Of a stretch of DNA of 64,000 nucleotides, positions 41,128 through 49,152 are shown piece by piece (the first letter of the stretch is position 1; the number at the start of each line of letters is the position of its first letter). Origin of the DNA: Anaerolineaceae bacterium. Lineage in GTDB: Bacteria > Chloroflexota > Anaerolineae > Promineifilales > Promineifilaceae. Location of the stretch: positions 186,001-250,000 of the forward strand of contig PABI01000123.1 in assembly GCA_002699125.1 (NCBI GenBank). The letters run 5' to 3'. The notes below the pieces were generated by a model. The model was not told the DNA's origin, made no database searches, and saw only the letters and a list, made by a program, of their open reading frames with translations. Made by a program: the position numbers and the translations under genes.

Positions 41128-41849
41128 GCCAGCCTATGTACGAACTCGCCCAGGTGCAGAAGGTGTATGACGGCCGTACCGTCCTGAACCTGGATCAGCT
41201 TAGCATTTACAGCGGGGAAATTTTGGCACTGGTAGGACCCAGCGGGGCGGGCAAAAGCACCCTGCTGCGGCTGCTCAACTTTTTGGAGCCGGCCAGTCGG
41301 GGCAGCATCCGGTTTGACGGCCAGCCGGCCTCGCCGGAACTGGATTTGGCACAGCGGCGGCGGGTGACCACTGTTTTTCAACGGCCGTTGCTGCTCCAGC
41401 GCTCGGTGCGGGCCAATTTGCGCTACGGGCCGGGGTTGCGCGGCCAACCTTTGCCGGAAGCTGTGGAAGCGCAGTGGCTGGAACGATTGGGGCTGACCGC
41501 GCTGGCCGGCCAGGCTGCGCCCAAGCTGTCGGCGGGAGAGGCGCAGCGGGTGGCGCTGGTCCGCGCCCTGGTAACGCAGCCTGACGTGCTGCTGCTGGAC
41601 GAGCCAACGGCCAACCTGGACCCGGCTAATGTGAGCATCATTGAAGCCATCATTCAAGCGGAAAACCAGCGCAGCGGCATGACGGTGGTGCTGGTGACGC
41701 ACAACATCTTCCAAGCGCGGCGCATTGCCCAGCGTACGGCCCTGCTGTGGGCAGGGAAACTGATTGAGGTGGCGGAGACGGAACAGTTTTTTAATGCGCC
41801 AGGTAGGGAGGAAACGGCCGCTTTCGTTCGGGGAGATACGGTTTATTGA
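41124..41849 (+). CDS. tupC: Tungstate ABC transporter ATPase TupC
   Basis: A 241-residue ABC ATPase: Walker A GPSGAGKST at residues 38-46, signature LSAGEAQRVALVRAL, Walker B VLLLDEPTANLDP, and H-loop VTHNIF. It lacks the C-terminal regulatory domain of ModC. It overlaps tupB by 4 bp (ATGA) and its 3' end overlaps the convergent antitoxin gene by 7 bp. Confidence 0.94.
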   Translation: MSQPMYELAQVQKVYDGRTVLNLDQLSIYSGEILALVGPSGAGKSTLLRLLNFLEPASRGSIRFDGQPASPELDLAQRRRVTTVFQRPLLLQRSVRANLRYGPGLRGQPLPEAVEAQWLERLGLTALAGQAAPKLSAGEAQRVALVRALVTQPDVLLLDEPTANLDPANVSIIEAIIQAENQRSGMTVVLVTHNIFQARRIAQRTALLWAGKLIEVAETEQFFNAPGREETAAFVRGDTVY

Positions 41850-42127
41850 CCAACAACGGACAAATGCCCGCCTAAAGCTTCAACAATTTTATGGATTGTT
41901 TCGAACCGGGGGTTGCCATCGGCGGACAGTGACTTGTATAGACTGGCACGAGTTACACCAGCCTGTCTGGCAACTTCAGTCATGCCCTTCGCTCTGGCAG
42001 CGGTGTTCAGGGCATGAAGAAAATCAGAAGTTGTACCGGTTTCAAGTACCTCGGCAAGAAACTCCCAAATATCATCATCTGTTTCTAGATGTTCTGCCAC
42101 GTCGAATGGTTTCGTTTTGATACTCAT
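41843..42127 (-). CDS. HTH antitoxin, HI1420-type addiction module antidote
   Basis: A 94-residue protein with DVAEHLETDDDIWEFLAEVL and an XRE-like helix-turn-helix (GMTEVARQAGVTRASLYKSL, then NPRFETIHKIVEALG), the pattern of HI1420-type antidotes. It is the second gene of the pair, 3 bp after the toxin gene, and should bind the palindrome at 42436-42453. Confidence 0.87.
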   Translation of the reverse strand: MSIKTKPFDVAEHLETDDDIWEFLAEVLETGTTSDFLHALNTAARAKGMTEVARQAGVTRASLYKSLSADGNPRFETIHKIVEALGGHLSVVGQ

Positions 42128-42130
42128 GAT

Positions 42131-42427
42131 TTACTCCAGTCCCTGAATCATTTGCCTGGCTTTTTCAATATCCCTGCTTTGGTTTGATTTGTCACCGCCG
42201 TGCAAAAGAAGAACAAGCTGATTGTTACGAACGGTGTAGTAAATTCGTAAACCGCCACCAAAGAAAAAGCGTAGCTCAAACAGATTGTCACCGAGTGATT
42301 TGAAATCACCAAAGTTGCCATTTTCAACACGGCTAATACGTGCCAGAATCTTGTTTCTTGTGGTTCTATCTTTCAAACTTCTGAACCATTTGTCAAAAAC
42401 GGCCGTACTGGCAATTTCATACTTCAT
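42131..42427 (-). CDS. RelE/ParE-fold toxin, HI1419/HigB-type
   Basis: A 98-residue protein: STAVFDKWFRSLKDRTTRNK, ILARISRVENGNFGDFKSLG, ELRFFFGGGLRIYYT and LLLHGGDKSNQSRDIEKA. These are the blocks of the HI1419/Gp49-type toxins, presumed mRNA interferases. Start at ATG 42427 (MKYEIAST). Toxin-before-antitoxin order is standard for this class. Confidence 0.88.
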   Translation of the reverse strand: MKYEIASTAVFDKWFRSLKDRTTRNKILARISRVENGNFGDFKSLGDNLFELRFFFGGGLRIYYTVRNNQLVLLLHGGDKSNQSRDIEKARQMIQGLE

Positions 42428-42435
42428 AGCAGAAT

Positions 42436-42453
42436 TGTATCCTGTAGGATACA
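42436..42453. promoter_or_regulatory. Operator palindrome of the HI1419/HI1420-type module
   Basis: TGTATCCT-GT-AGGATACA, perfect 8-bp arms, 9 bp upstream of the toxin ATG. Its position overlaps the expected ribosome site region, fitting autorepression by the antitoxin. Confidence 0.7.
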
Positions 42454-42548
42454 TGATGTCAACCTGTCGTTCAAGAAACAAAACATGGTTATGGGTGGAA
42501 GAGGCACTAACGGCTGCACTCGTCCGCAACGAAACAGTTTATTGAGTC

Positions 42549-43919
42549 TTATCGCGCAGCAAAAGGGCAAATTGTCTCATTCCGGTACCAGGCAATGTTA
42601 CCGCCCCAATAGTAATGAGCTGCAAGCTGTGGGTAAGATCGCCCAATTTCTTGCAGTACAATTTCACAAGAGGATTCTGGCGAATTCCCCTGCTGTAAAG
42701 AATCTACCAGCCGTAAAGCTAATGAAGTAAGCTCAGAGCCTGGCGTACCTTCAGGAAATCGCTCTTGGAGTTGCACCAGCGCCCAATCTGTCTCCGCTGT
42801 GTTTCCCAGCACAGTTTGCAGCGCAGCCAGCCGAAATAAGGCAAAGGCTTTCTGGTATTCTTGCGGATGATCTGGTTCTACTCCCCATTCTTCAGCCATT
42901 TGAGGAGGTGCAATGTTATAAGAATAAACAGCAGGTAGCGCTTGATTCTGCGCGACATCTTCATAAAATTGTATAGCCAAGGTCCAATCACCGCTATCCA
43001 ATGCTCGTTGGGCATCATCCAGCACATGAACCAGAACTTCAGGTGAACCCAGTTCTGTAGCCTGCAAACCATAGGTGCTGTTCTGTAAGGCAAAGGTTTT
43101 CGTGATGATACGCGGAGGTGGAGACTCTGTATACTCAATAGTTGGGCCAGATATAACGAACTCTTTTATGCCATCATTGTCAACATCGCTTAGTGTGATG
43201 CGATTTTGGTCGGAGCAGCCAAAACTCAATTCCAGATTAGGAGAGACATCAAGAATTTCACCAGCGCTCAAAATTAGAATGGTGGGTTCCAAAGCGCAAG
43301 CCGAACCAGCAAAGCCACCCATAATAATCACATCCATATTCCCATCATTGTTCACGTCATCTGAGAATGTGTAGTCAAAATAGTGATAATAACCCCACCA
43401 AATATCAAACATCACCTCGTAGCTGCTGTCACGGCATTGCAAAACCGCTGTACCACGATCTCCCGGGATTGATTCCTCCGGAGGCACTATTACATTCAGC
43501 ACAAATTCCAGGACACTATCGTTATTCATATCTACCGGGAAAATTTCATTTTCGATCTCCATAGATTCCAACAGCTCTGATAGTTGTTCGATATTTCCAC
43601 CCGCATTGAGATAGGTCACAAGGTTTTCCGAAAATTCGGCAAAATCCAACGGTTTTTGCAGGATGGCATTGCCGCCTGGTTGTGGACAGGTGAAATTTGG
43701 GGTGGCTGTTGGTGAAGGGGTGGCTGTTGCCGTTGGCGTTCGGGATGGGGGAATTGCGGTGAGTGTAGCAGGTATTTGCGTTGCAGTTGGTGGAACGGCC
43801 GTATCCGTTGGCACAGGCGCGGGGGTAGATAATTGAGAAACGGCCGTTTCCTCCCCAGAATCACATCCTATCAAACAGGCCAACAAGCACAAAATGAACA
43901 GTCCTGTAACTTTCTTCAT
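42549..43919 (-). CDS. Lipoprotein with FG-GAP/VCBS-like repeats and helical C-terminus
   Basis: A 456-residue lipoprotein (Cys19 in CLIGCDS), followed by a Thr/Pro-rich spacer to about residue 75. Then come Asp/Asn-rich loops DMNNDSVLEFVLNV, DDVNNDGNMDVIIM and DVDNDGIKEFVIS, the calcium-type DxDxDG loops of FG-GAP proteins, and a C-terminal part with TPR-like helices (DDAQRALDSGDWTLAIQFYE). The protein at 58000-59604 has the same architecture, so they are paralogs. Start at ATG 43919 after GGGAGCAGG. Function unknown; surface exposed. Confidence 0.75.
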   Translation of the reverse strand: MKKVTGLFILCLLACLIGCDSGEETAVSQLSTPAPVPTDTAVPPTATQIPATLTAIPPSRTPTATATPSPTATPNFTCPQPGGNAILQKPLDFAEFSENLVTYLNAGGNIEQLSELLESMEIENEIFPVDMNNDSVLEFVLNVIVPPEESIPGDRGTAVLQCRDSSYEVMFDIWWGYYHYFDYTFSDDVNNDGNMDVIIMGGFAGSACALEPTILILSAGEILDVSPNLELSFGCSDQNRITLSDVDNDGIKEFVISGPTIEYTESPPPRIITKTFALQNSTYGLQATELGSPEVLVHVLDDAQRALDSGDWTLAIQFYEDVAQNQALPAVYSYNIAPPQMAEEWGVEPDHPQEYQKAFALFRLAALQTVLGNTAETDWALVQLQERFPEGTPGSELTSLALRLVDSLQQGNSPESSCEIVLQEIGRSYPQLAAHYYWGGNIAWYRNETICPFAAR

Positions 43920-44103
43920 CCTGCTCCCTCTTGAAAACGCGTACAACTTTATTGAAACGGATTATACCGTCTTTCCTGCATAATTTTTGTAAGCTCCGAT
44001 TTTACTGCGAATTTCTGCTCTTAATTCTCTGTGCTCTCTGTGGCAAAACAGATCAGCGTGTATAATCGGGGCATCTACTAACTTCCAGAAGTGAGAGTGA
44101 CAA

Positions 44104-45216
44104 ATGAATAGCGCACGTAGAATCCGGCGAGGGGTGCTGCTGAGCTTGTTTTTGCTGTTGGGGGCATGGCTGTTTGGTGGGGCGATGGCCACTTCGACAG
44201 GCTCAGTACAAGCCGTATACGCTCAAACCAATCCCATAGATAATGTTGCCAGTCCCCCATCCGACCAAAATCCGGTGGAGGTGTACGTGGATTTGTACGG
44301 GCTGAATATTTTTGCCATTGATGAACGGGAAGAGACGTTTGAGATTGAGGCGTTTATTTATGCCGATTGGTTTGACGACCGGCTGGCGTTTGATCCGGCA
44401 GTGGCAGGGACGGAGACGAAGATTTTTCAGGGGGAAACGGCCGTTGAAATGCTCAAAACCGAGGTGTGGTGGCCGGACCTGGAAGTGGTGGACGTGCGCG
44501 GCCCGCGCGAAAGGCTGCACACGACCCTCACCATCGACTACGATGGCTTTGTCACCTATACGGAACGGTTCCACGCCAACATCTGGCAGCCGTTTTTCTT
44601 CGATGAATTTCCATTTGACACCCACACGATCAGCTTTACCGTCGCCCCCTTCTTTTACACTAGCGAACAGGTTGTCTTTCTCGGCCCGGAAGATTTTTTG
44701 GAAGAAGGCGAAAGGGTACAGCGCATGGATTTAGCCTGGGAAACCAATGAATGGAGCATTGAAAGTGTAGAAAGCGAGGTGGATCGCGGCGATGCGTTTG
44801 CGTTCTCCACGACGACGATGTTTATTGAGATCAGCCGTTTGCCCCAGTTTTACATCAGCAACGTGATCCTGCCGCTCTTTTTGATTGTGGCTATTTCGTG
44901 GGCCGTGTTCTGGATGGATTTTGGCAGCATGCACCTAGCCGACCGGCTCAGCGTTTCCTTTACCAGCGTGCTCACCGTGGTTGCCTTCGATTTTGTTACG
45001 GCCGATAATCTGCCGCTGCTTTCTTACCAGACGGTGCTGGATGTGGTGCTCACGTTTAGCTACATCATCTTGTCACTTTCTGTGCTGGAAAACGTGCTGG
45101 CGTATCTCAATTTCCGCAGAAACGGCAGTGAAGTCCAGCGCCTCGACCGGATCGCCCGCTGGCTGTTCCCGCTGGTGTATTACGCGGGCTGCGGGCTTAT
45201 ATTGCTGCTCTTTTAA
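44104..45216 (+). CDS. Prokaryotic pentameric ligand-gated ion channel (Cys-loop receptor homolog)
   Basis: A 370-residue protein. A signal peptide ends near residue 41 (VYAQT). The extracellular beta-sandwich covers about 60-248, with WWPDLEVVDV and the loop FFFDEFPFDTHTISF, the prokaryotic counterpart of the Cys-loop without the disulfide. Four membrane helices follow: about 250-271, 281-298 (pore-lining LADRLSVSFTSVLTVVAFDF), 306-335 and 353-370. The order and spacing match GLIC/ELIC-type channels. The ligand is unknown. It is monocistronic between a lipoprotein gene and the selenoprotein gene. Confidence 0.9.
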   Translation: MNSARRIRRGVLLSLFLLLGAWLFGGAMATSTGSVQAVYAQTNPIDNVASPPSDQNPVEVYVDLYGLNIFAIDEREETFEIEAFIYADWFDDRLAFDPAVAGTETKIFQGETAVEMLKTEVWWPDLEVVDVRGPRERLHTTLTIDYDGFVTYTERFHANIWQPFFFDEFPFDTHTISFTVAPFFYTSEQVVFLGPEDFLEEGERVQRMDLAWETNEWSIESVESEVDRGDAFAFSTTTMFIEISRLPQFYISNVILPLFLIVAISWAVFWMDFGSMHLADRLSVSFTSVLTVVAFDFVTADNLPLLSYQTVLDVVLTFSYIILSLSVLENVLAYLNFRRNGSEVQRLDRIARWLFPLVYYAGCGLILLLF

Positions 45217-45226
45217 GCGATGATTG

Positions 45227-45300
45227 AATTAGTGAAAAGTGATAAGTGAAAAGTAAAAAGTGGTTTACTTATCACTTTTCACTTTCTACTTTTCACTCAT
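45227..45300. repeat. Intergenic 'agtgaaaagtgataag' inverted repeat
   Basis: AGTGAAAAGTGATAAGTGAA faces TTATCACTTTTCACTTTCTA around a GTGG-containing loop. An AT-rich hairpin of the same design as the 'ggtaatcggt' repeats, located upstream of the selenoprotein gene. Confidence 0.65.
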
Positions 45301-45313
45301 AAGAAAGGACCTC

Positions 45314-46276
45314 ATGGAAAACGAAACATTCTCCGAATTCAAAAACTCCTTCTCCTATGGCTCCCGCTCTGATTTGAGCTTTAAATTTTTTAAGGGATTG
45401 AGCGATGAGGAAGCGGCCGTTTTCATCCAAAATCTCTTCCTCAAAGTCGTCGATGCCATGGACAGCGGCAACTGGCAGCCTGTTGCCGAACATATCATTG
45501 AGGGACAGAAGCTTTCATACAACAAGCCGGGCAGTTTTGCCTACGATGACGCTCCGTTTACGCCGCTGCCCAAACCGTTGGCCGAGTTGAAGCTGGGTTT
45601 GCTTACCTCCAGCGGTCATTTTGTGGCGGGGGATGATCCACGGCCGTTTGGCGAGGAAAACATGACGCAGGCCGAAGCCGCCCGGCGCATCAGTGAATTT
45701 ATAAAAGCAGCACCGACACTCTCTACTATTCCCATGGATACACCACCAGAGAAGCTGCGCGTGCGCCACGGCGGCTACGACATTCGCGGCGCGGCGGCCG
45801 ATGCCAACGTTATTTTGCCGCTGACCCATCTGCACACAATGGTTGAAGCGGGACGGATTGGCGAGCTGGCAAAGAATGCCTACTCGTTTGTGGGGGCGTG
45901 TGCCCAGACGCCGCTCGCCAAAAAGAGCGCCCCGCAGTGGGCGGAGATGGTCAAACAGCAGGGCATCGAGGCGATGCTGCTGGTGCCCGCCTGACCGGTT
46001 TGTCACGTGTCCGTGGGACACGTTGCCAGAGTGTTTGAAGCGGCCGGCATTCCAACCGTTGTAATTGCCCTGGCCACCTTTGCCGAAAAGTTGAAGCCCA
46101 TGCAGGTGCCGCGCTTGCTGCTGACGCCGTTTTTGATGGGACGGCCGTTCGGCGCACCGCACGACGAGGAAAGACAGTTGGATGTTTTGCGCATGGGTCT
46201 TGATTTGTTGGAAACGGCCGTGTCTGCTCCCACCGTCGTCCACTTCCCACACCCTTTCCGTACCCTGCCAAGTTGA
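45314..46276 (+). CDS. Selenoprotein, glycine/sarcosine/betaine reductase selenoprotein B (GrdB/PrdB) family, in-frame UGA = Sec227
   Basis: A 320-residue protein if TGA at 45992-45994 is read as selenocysteine. The frame before it ends in QQGIEAMLLVPA and the same frame after it continues PVCHVSVGHVARVFEAAGIP, so the joined motif is Ala-Sec-Pro-Val-Cys, the UxxC redox site (Sec227, Cys230) of this family. The continuing 94 residues fit the family's C-terminus (GIPTVVIALATFAEK, LMGRPFGAPHD). A hairpin starts 11 nt after the TGA (46005-46023), as expected for a bacterial SECIS. ATG 45314 follows AAAGGA. The reaction is unknown; the clade is related to reductases of amino-acid derivatives. Naive gene calling would cut it at 45994. 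Confidence 0.88.
46005..46023 (+). promoter_or_regulatory. SECIS-like hairpin after the UGA codon
   Basis: ACGTGTCC (46005-46012), loop GTG, GGACACGT (46016-46023): a perfect 8-bp stem. The loop is 19-21 nt beyond the UGA, within the distance known for SelB-dependent SECIS elements, and offers exposed G and U bases. Confidence 0.75.
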
Positions 46277-46391
46277 GACAAATCCACTAAAATATCGTCA
46301 TCCAAACAAAATTTCCAACCTCCCGGAGGCTTCTCAAGAGGCGATACTCATGAGCGGAACCTCCGAGAGGTTACCTTTTAGCGAGGAAAAA

Positions 46392-47555
46392 ATGACAGAT
46401 TTAGCCACAGCCACTACGGAACAGCTTATTCAACTGATTGATGAAGTCCCCACCCGGCTGGCAGGGTTGATTGACCACACCCTGCTCAAACCTGACGCCA
46501 CAGAAGAGATGATTGCCCAGATTTGCCGCGAGGCAATCCGGCACCGGTTTGTCTCTGTTTGCGTCAATCCGACTAACGTGCGTTTTGCCGCCGAGCAGCT
46601 GGCCGGCAGTAATGTGAAGGTGACGGCCGTCGTTGGTTTTCCCTTGGGAGCCACAACGACCAAAGAGAAAGTGTCGGAGACAGAAACGGCAATTGAGAAC
46701 GGGGCCAGCGAAATTGACATGGTGATCAACATCGGCGCGGTGAAGAGCAAGGATGATGAATTTACGCGGGGGCAGATTACGGCCGTTACCCAAACCTGCC
46801 ATCAACACAACGCCTTATGTAAAGTCATCATCGAAACCAGCTACCTGACCAACGAAGAAAAAGTGCGCGTTTGCAAGATTGCCCAGCAGGCCGGCGCTGA
46901 TTTTGTCAAGACCTCGACCGGCTTTAGCGGTGGCGGGGCCACGGTGGAAGACGTGGCCCTGATGCGACACACGGTGGGTCAGGAGATGGGCGTCAAGGCG
47001 TCAGGCGGGATTCGCTCTCTGGACGATGCCCGGCGCATGGTGGCGGCAGGAGCCAACCGCCTGGGCGTGAGCAGCGGCGTGCGCATCATGCAAGAGGCAG
47101 CAGCGGCGGCCAAAGGCGGCACGGAAATCCTGGGCGTGGCCGAAGCTGTGCTGTACGTGACGGACATTCCCCGCGCCAAAAAGTTTTACACCGAGGTGTT
47201 GGGCCTGCCGGTGAGCACCCAGTTTGAAGACGCGATTTTCCTGCAGACGGGGCAAAATTCCACGCTGATTTTATTTGACATAAATAAACTAGCAACGCGC
47301 GAAAGCATCATTCCGTCACACGGGGCGCGGGGCGAAGGGCACGTCTGCCTAGCAATTCCGCCGGAGCAAATGGACGGTTGGCGCGCCCGCCTGCTGGCCC
47401 ATGAAGTCGAGATTGAACACGAGCAGGATTGGTCGCTGGGCACGCACTCCATTTATTTCCGCGACCCGGACGGCAACAGCCTAGAACTGATGGACGGCCG
47501 TCACTACCGCCGCGTCTGGCGCAAATTGCAGGAGAAGGCGGAGACAGCTTACTGA
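46392..47555 (+). CDS. deoC: Deoxyribose-phosphate aldolase fused to a glyoxalase/VOC domain
   Basis: A 387-residue protein. Residues about 1-245 are DeoC, which cleaves 2-deoxyribose 5-phosphate to acetaldehyde and glyceraldehyde 3-phosphate: Asp109 in EIDMVINIGA, Schiff-base Lys173 in DFVKTSTGFS, Lys202 in GVKASGGIR. Residues about 250-378 are a VOC (glyoxalase/dioxygenase) domain (AVLYVTDIPRAKKFYTEVLG, YFRDPDGNSLELMD). No stop or ribosome site separates them. Start at ATG 46392 behind GAGGAA; the frame also has an ATG at 46350. Combining aldehyde-forming and detoxifying-type domains is unusual. Confidence 0.9.
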   Translation: MTDLATATTEQLIQLIDEVPTRLAGLIDHTLLKPDATEEMIAQICREAIRHRFVSVCVNPTNVRFAAEQLAGSNVKVTAVVGFPLGATTTKEKVSETETAIENGASEIDMVINIGAVKSKDDEFTRGQITAVTQTCHQHNALCKVIIETSYLTNEEKVRVCKIAQQAGADFVKTSTGFSGGGATVEDVALMRHTVGQEMGVKASGGIRSLDDARRMVAAGANRLGVSSGVRIMQEAAAAAKGGTEILGVAEAVLYVTDIPRAKKFYTEVLGLPVSTQFEDAIFLQTGQNSTLILFDINKLATRESIIPSHGARGEGHVCLAIPPEQMDGWRARLLAHEVEIEHEQDWSLGTHSIYFRDPDGNSLELMDGRHYRRVWRKLQEKAETAY

Positions 47556-47626
47556 TCGGTGAACGGTAATCGGTAGGTCAGTAATCAGTGACTGAATACT
47601 GATTTACTGAACACTGATTACTGAAA
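47554..47626. repeat. Intergenic 'ggtaatcggt/cagtaatcagtg' repeat
   Basis: GGTGAACGGTAATCGGTAGG and CAGTAATCAGTG face ACTGATTTACTGAACACTGA. A hairpin between the deoC fusion and the transporter gene. Confidence 0.65.
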
Positions 47627-47648
47627 ACTTCCCAGAGCGGAACACAAC

Positions 47649-48560
47649 ATGGAACCATTCACTTATGCCGGGGAACTGGCTGCTTTGGGAACGGCCGTTT
47701 GCTGGTCCGCCACCGCCATCTTTTTTAGCTACAGCGGCCGTCTCATCGGCTCGGACGTAGTGAACCGCAGCCGACTACTGTTTGCTTTTGTGTTTCTTAG
47801 CCTGAGCCATCTGGCGTTGGAGGGCAGCTTCTTTCCCATGCAGGTTGAGGGATTTCGCTGGTTTTGGCTGGCGGTTTCCAGCCTGCTGGGGCTGGTGGTG
47901 GGCGATACGCTTTTGTTTAAGGCATACGTGCTCATCGGGCCGCGCCTCTCCATGCTGCTTATGTCAACTGTGCCAATTATCAGCACCCTGTTTGGCTGGC
48001 TGCTGTTTGGCGAGACGGTGAGCGGGTTGGAGCTTACGGCCGTTTGCCTCACGGTCGGCGGCGTGGGCTGGGTAGTGACCGAAAAGCAGCCGGGGCGAAC
48101 GGCCGTGGAAAACAAGCAGGTCAGCAGCGGCATTTTGTTTGGGCTGGGCGGGGCGCTGGGCCAGGTGGCCAATCTGGTGACGGCGCGATATGGGCTGGTC
48201 GGTGATTTCTCGCCCATCTCGGCCACGATGATTCGCATTTTGGTGGCCTTGCTGGTTTTGTGGGGCATCGCTATTGGGCAGCGGCAGGTGCGGGCCACTT
48301 TGCGGCAGTGGCACAACCGGCAGGCGTTCCCGGCAATGATTGGCGGCTCGATTGCCGGGCCGTTTTTAGGCATCTGGCTGTCGCTGGTGGCCATCCAGTT
48401 GACGCGGCTGGGCATTGCCTCTACGCTCATGGCCCTGCCGCCGATTTTGCTGATTCCGGCGGAGTATGTAATTTACAAAAAGCCGGTGAGTTTGCGCGGG
48501 ATGGTGGGAACGGCCGTTGCCTTTATCGGCGTGATGCTGCTGTTTTTGCCGCAGTCGTAG
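47649..48560 (+). CDS. EamA/DMT-family transporter
   Basis: A 303-residue protein with about ten membrane helices in two EamA repeats (residues about 8-145 and 160-300). Typical features are the LGTAVCWSATAIFFSYSGR start, SMLLMSTVPIISTLFGWLLF, and the second-repeat ILLIPAEYVIYKKPVSLRGM. DMT members export metabolites or amino acids. The substrate is unknown. It stands alone between repeats. Confidence 0.87.
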   Translation: MEPFTYAGELAALGTAVCWSATAIFFSYSGRLIGSDVVNRSRLLFAFVFLSLSHLALEGSFFPMQVEGFRWFWLAVSSLLGLVVGDTLLFKAYVLIGPRLSMLLMSTVPIISTLFGWLLFGETVSGLELTAVCLTVGGVGWVVTEKQPGRTAVENKQVSSGILFGLGGALGQVANLVTARYGLVGDFSPISATMIRILVALLVLWGIAIGQRQVRATLRQWHNRQAFPAMIGGSIAGPFLGIWLSLVAIQLTRLGIASTLMALPPILLIPAEYVIYKKPVSLRGMVGTAVAFIGVMLLFLPQS

Positions 48561-48658
48561 CCAATTGTGAATTTAACGGCCGTTCCCCCTATCACCCCTT
48601 CACCTTGTCACCTCGCCACCCCTCCCCTTCGTAACTTTCCCGCACCTGCTGTAATCTA

Positions 48659-49096
48659 ATGGCTATGGAAAATTCAACAATGATAAAAAATGAAAAAGTG
48701 ATGATGTACGGTACACCCACCTGCCCGGACGTGCCGCCGGTGCGCGGCATGTTGCAAAGGGCGCAGGTTGCGTTTGATTATGTCAATATTGCCGAAGACG
48801 CAGAGAGCCGGGGTAAGGTAATGGCCATCAACGACGGCAATGCCAGCGTGCCCACGCTGGTTTTTCCTGACGGCAGTTCGTTGACCGAACCGAGTACGGC
48901 CGTACTCCGCCAAAAGTTAGAATCACTGGGCTACACCGTGCCCAAGCCCACCCTGTGGCAGTCGCTGCGGGACAACCCGTTTTACAGCATCATGGGCAGC
49001 GCCATTCTTCTGTTTGGGCTGTACGATGGCAATTGGGTGTTCATTGGCTTAGGGCTGGCTCTGTTGGCCTTCACGGTGGTGTCGAGCAGGCGATAG
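48659..49096 (+). CDS. Glutaredoxin-like protein with C-terminal membrane helices
   Basis: A 145-residue protein. The first 90 residues are a glutaredoxin fold with a monothiol-type active site CPDV (GTPTCPDVPPVRGMLQ) and ASVPTLVFPDGSSLTEPS. The C-terminal part has two hydrophobic segments (about 105-118 and 120-137), so the domain is probably tethered to the membrane. Starts at 48659, 48665 or 48680 are all possible. Confidence 0.8.
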   Translation: MAMENSTMIKNEKVMMYGTPTCPDVPPVRGMLQRAQVAFDYVNIAEDAESRGKVMAINDGNASVPTLVFPDGSSLTEPSTAVLRQKLESLGYTVPKPTLWQSLRDNPFYSIMGSAILLFGLYDGNWVFIGLGLALLAFTVVSSRR

Positions 49097-49115
49097 ATCA
49101 AGCGAAAATTCACCC

Positions 49116-49144
49116 TTGACTCTAGGGTTACCCGAGGTGATATG
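49116..49144 (+). promoter_or_regulatory. MerR-type promoter/operator
   Basis: TTGACT at 49116-49121 and GATATG at 49139-49144, with 17 bp between. The spacer contains the dyad CTCTAGGGT-T-ACCCGAGG (partly imperfect), the place where MerR-family regulators bind. Transcription would begin almost at the ATG (49153). Confidence 0.5.
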
Positions 49145-49152
49145 GTGCAGGC

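Noticed and set aside
42131..42427. Interpretation as a stand-alone RelE toxin
   Set aside because: The adjacent antidote gene and upstream palindrome show a complete HI1419/HI1420-type module.
46274..46276. Second TGA as another selenocysteine codon
   Set aside because: Sequence after it has no similarity to the family and no hairpin follows in the right place. It is the true stop.
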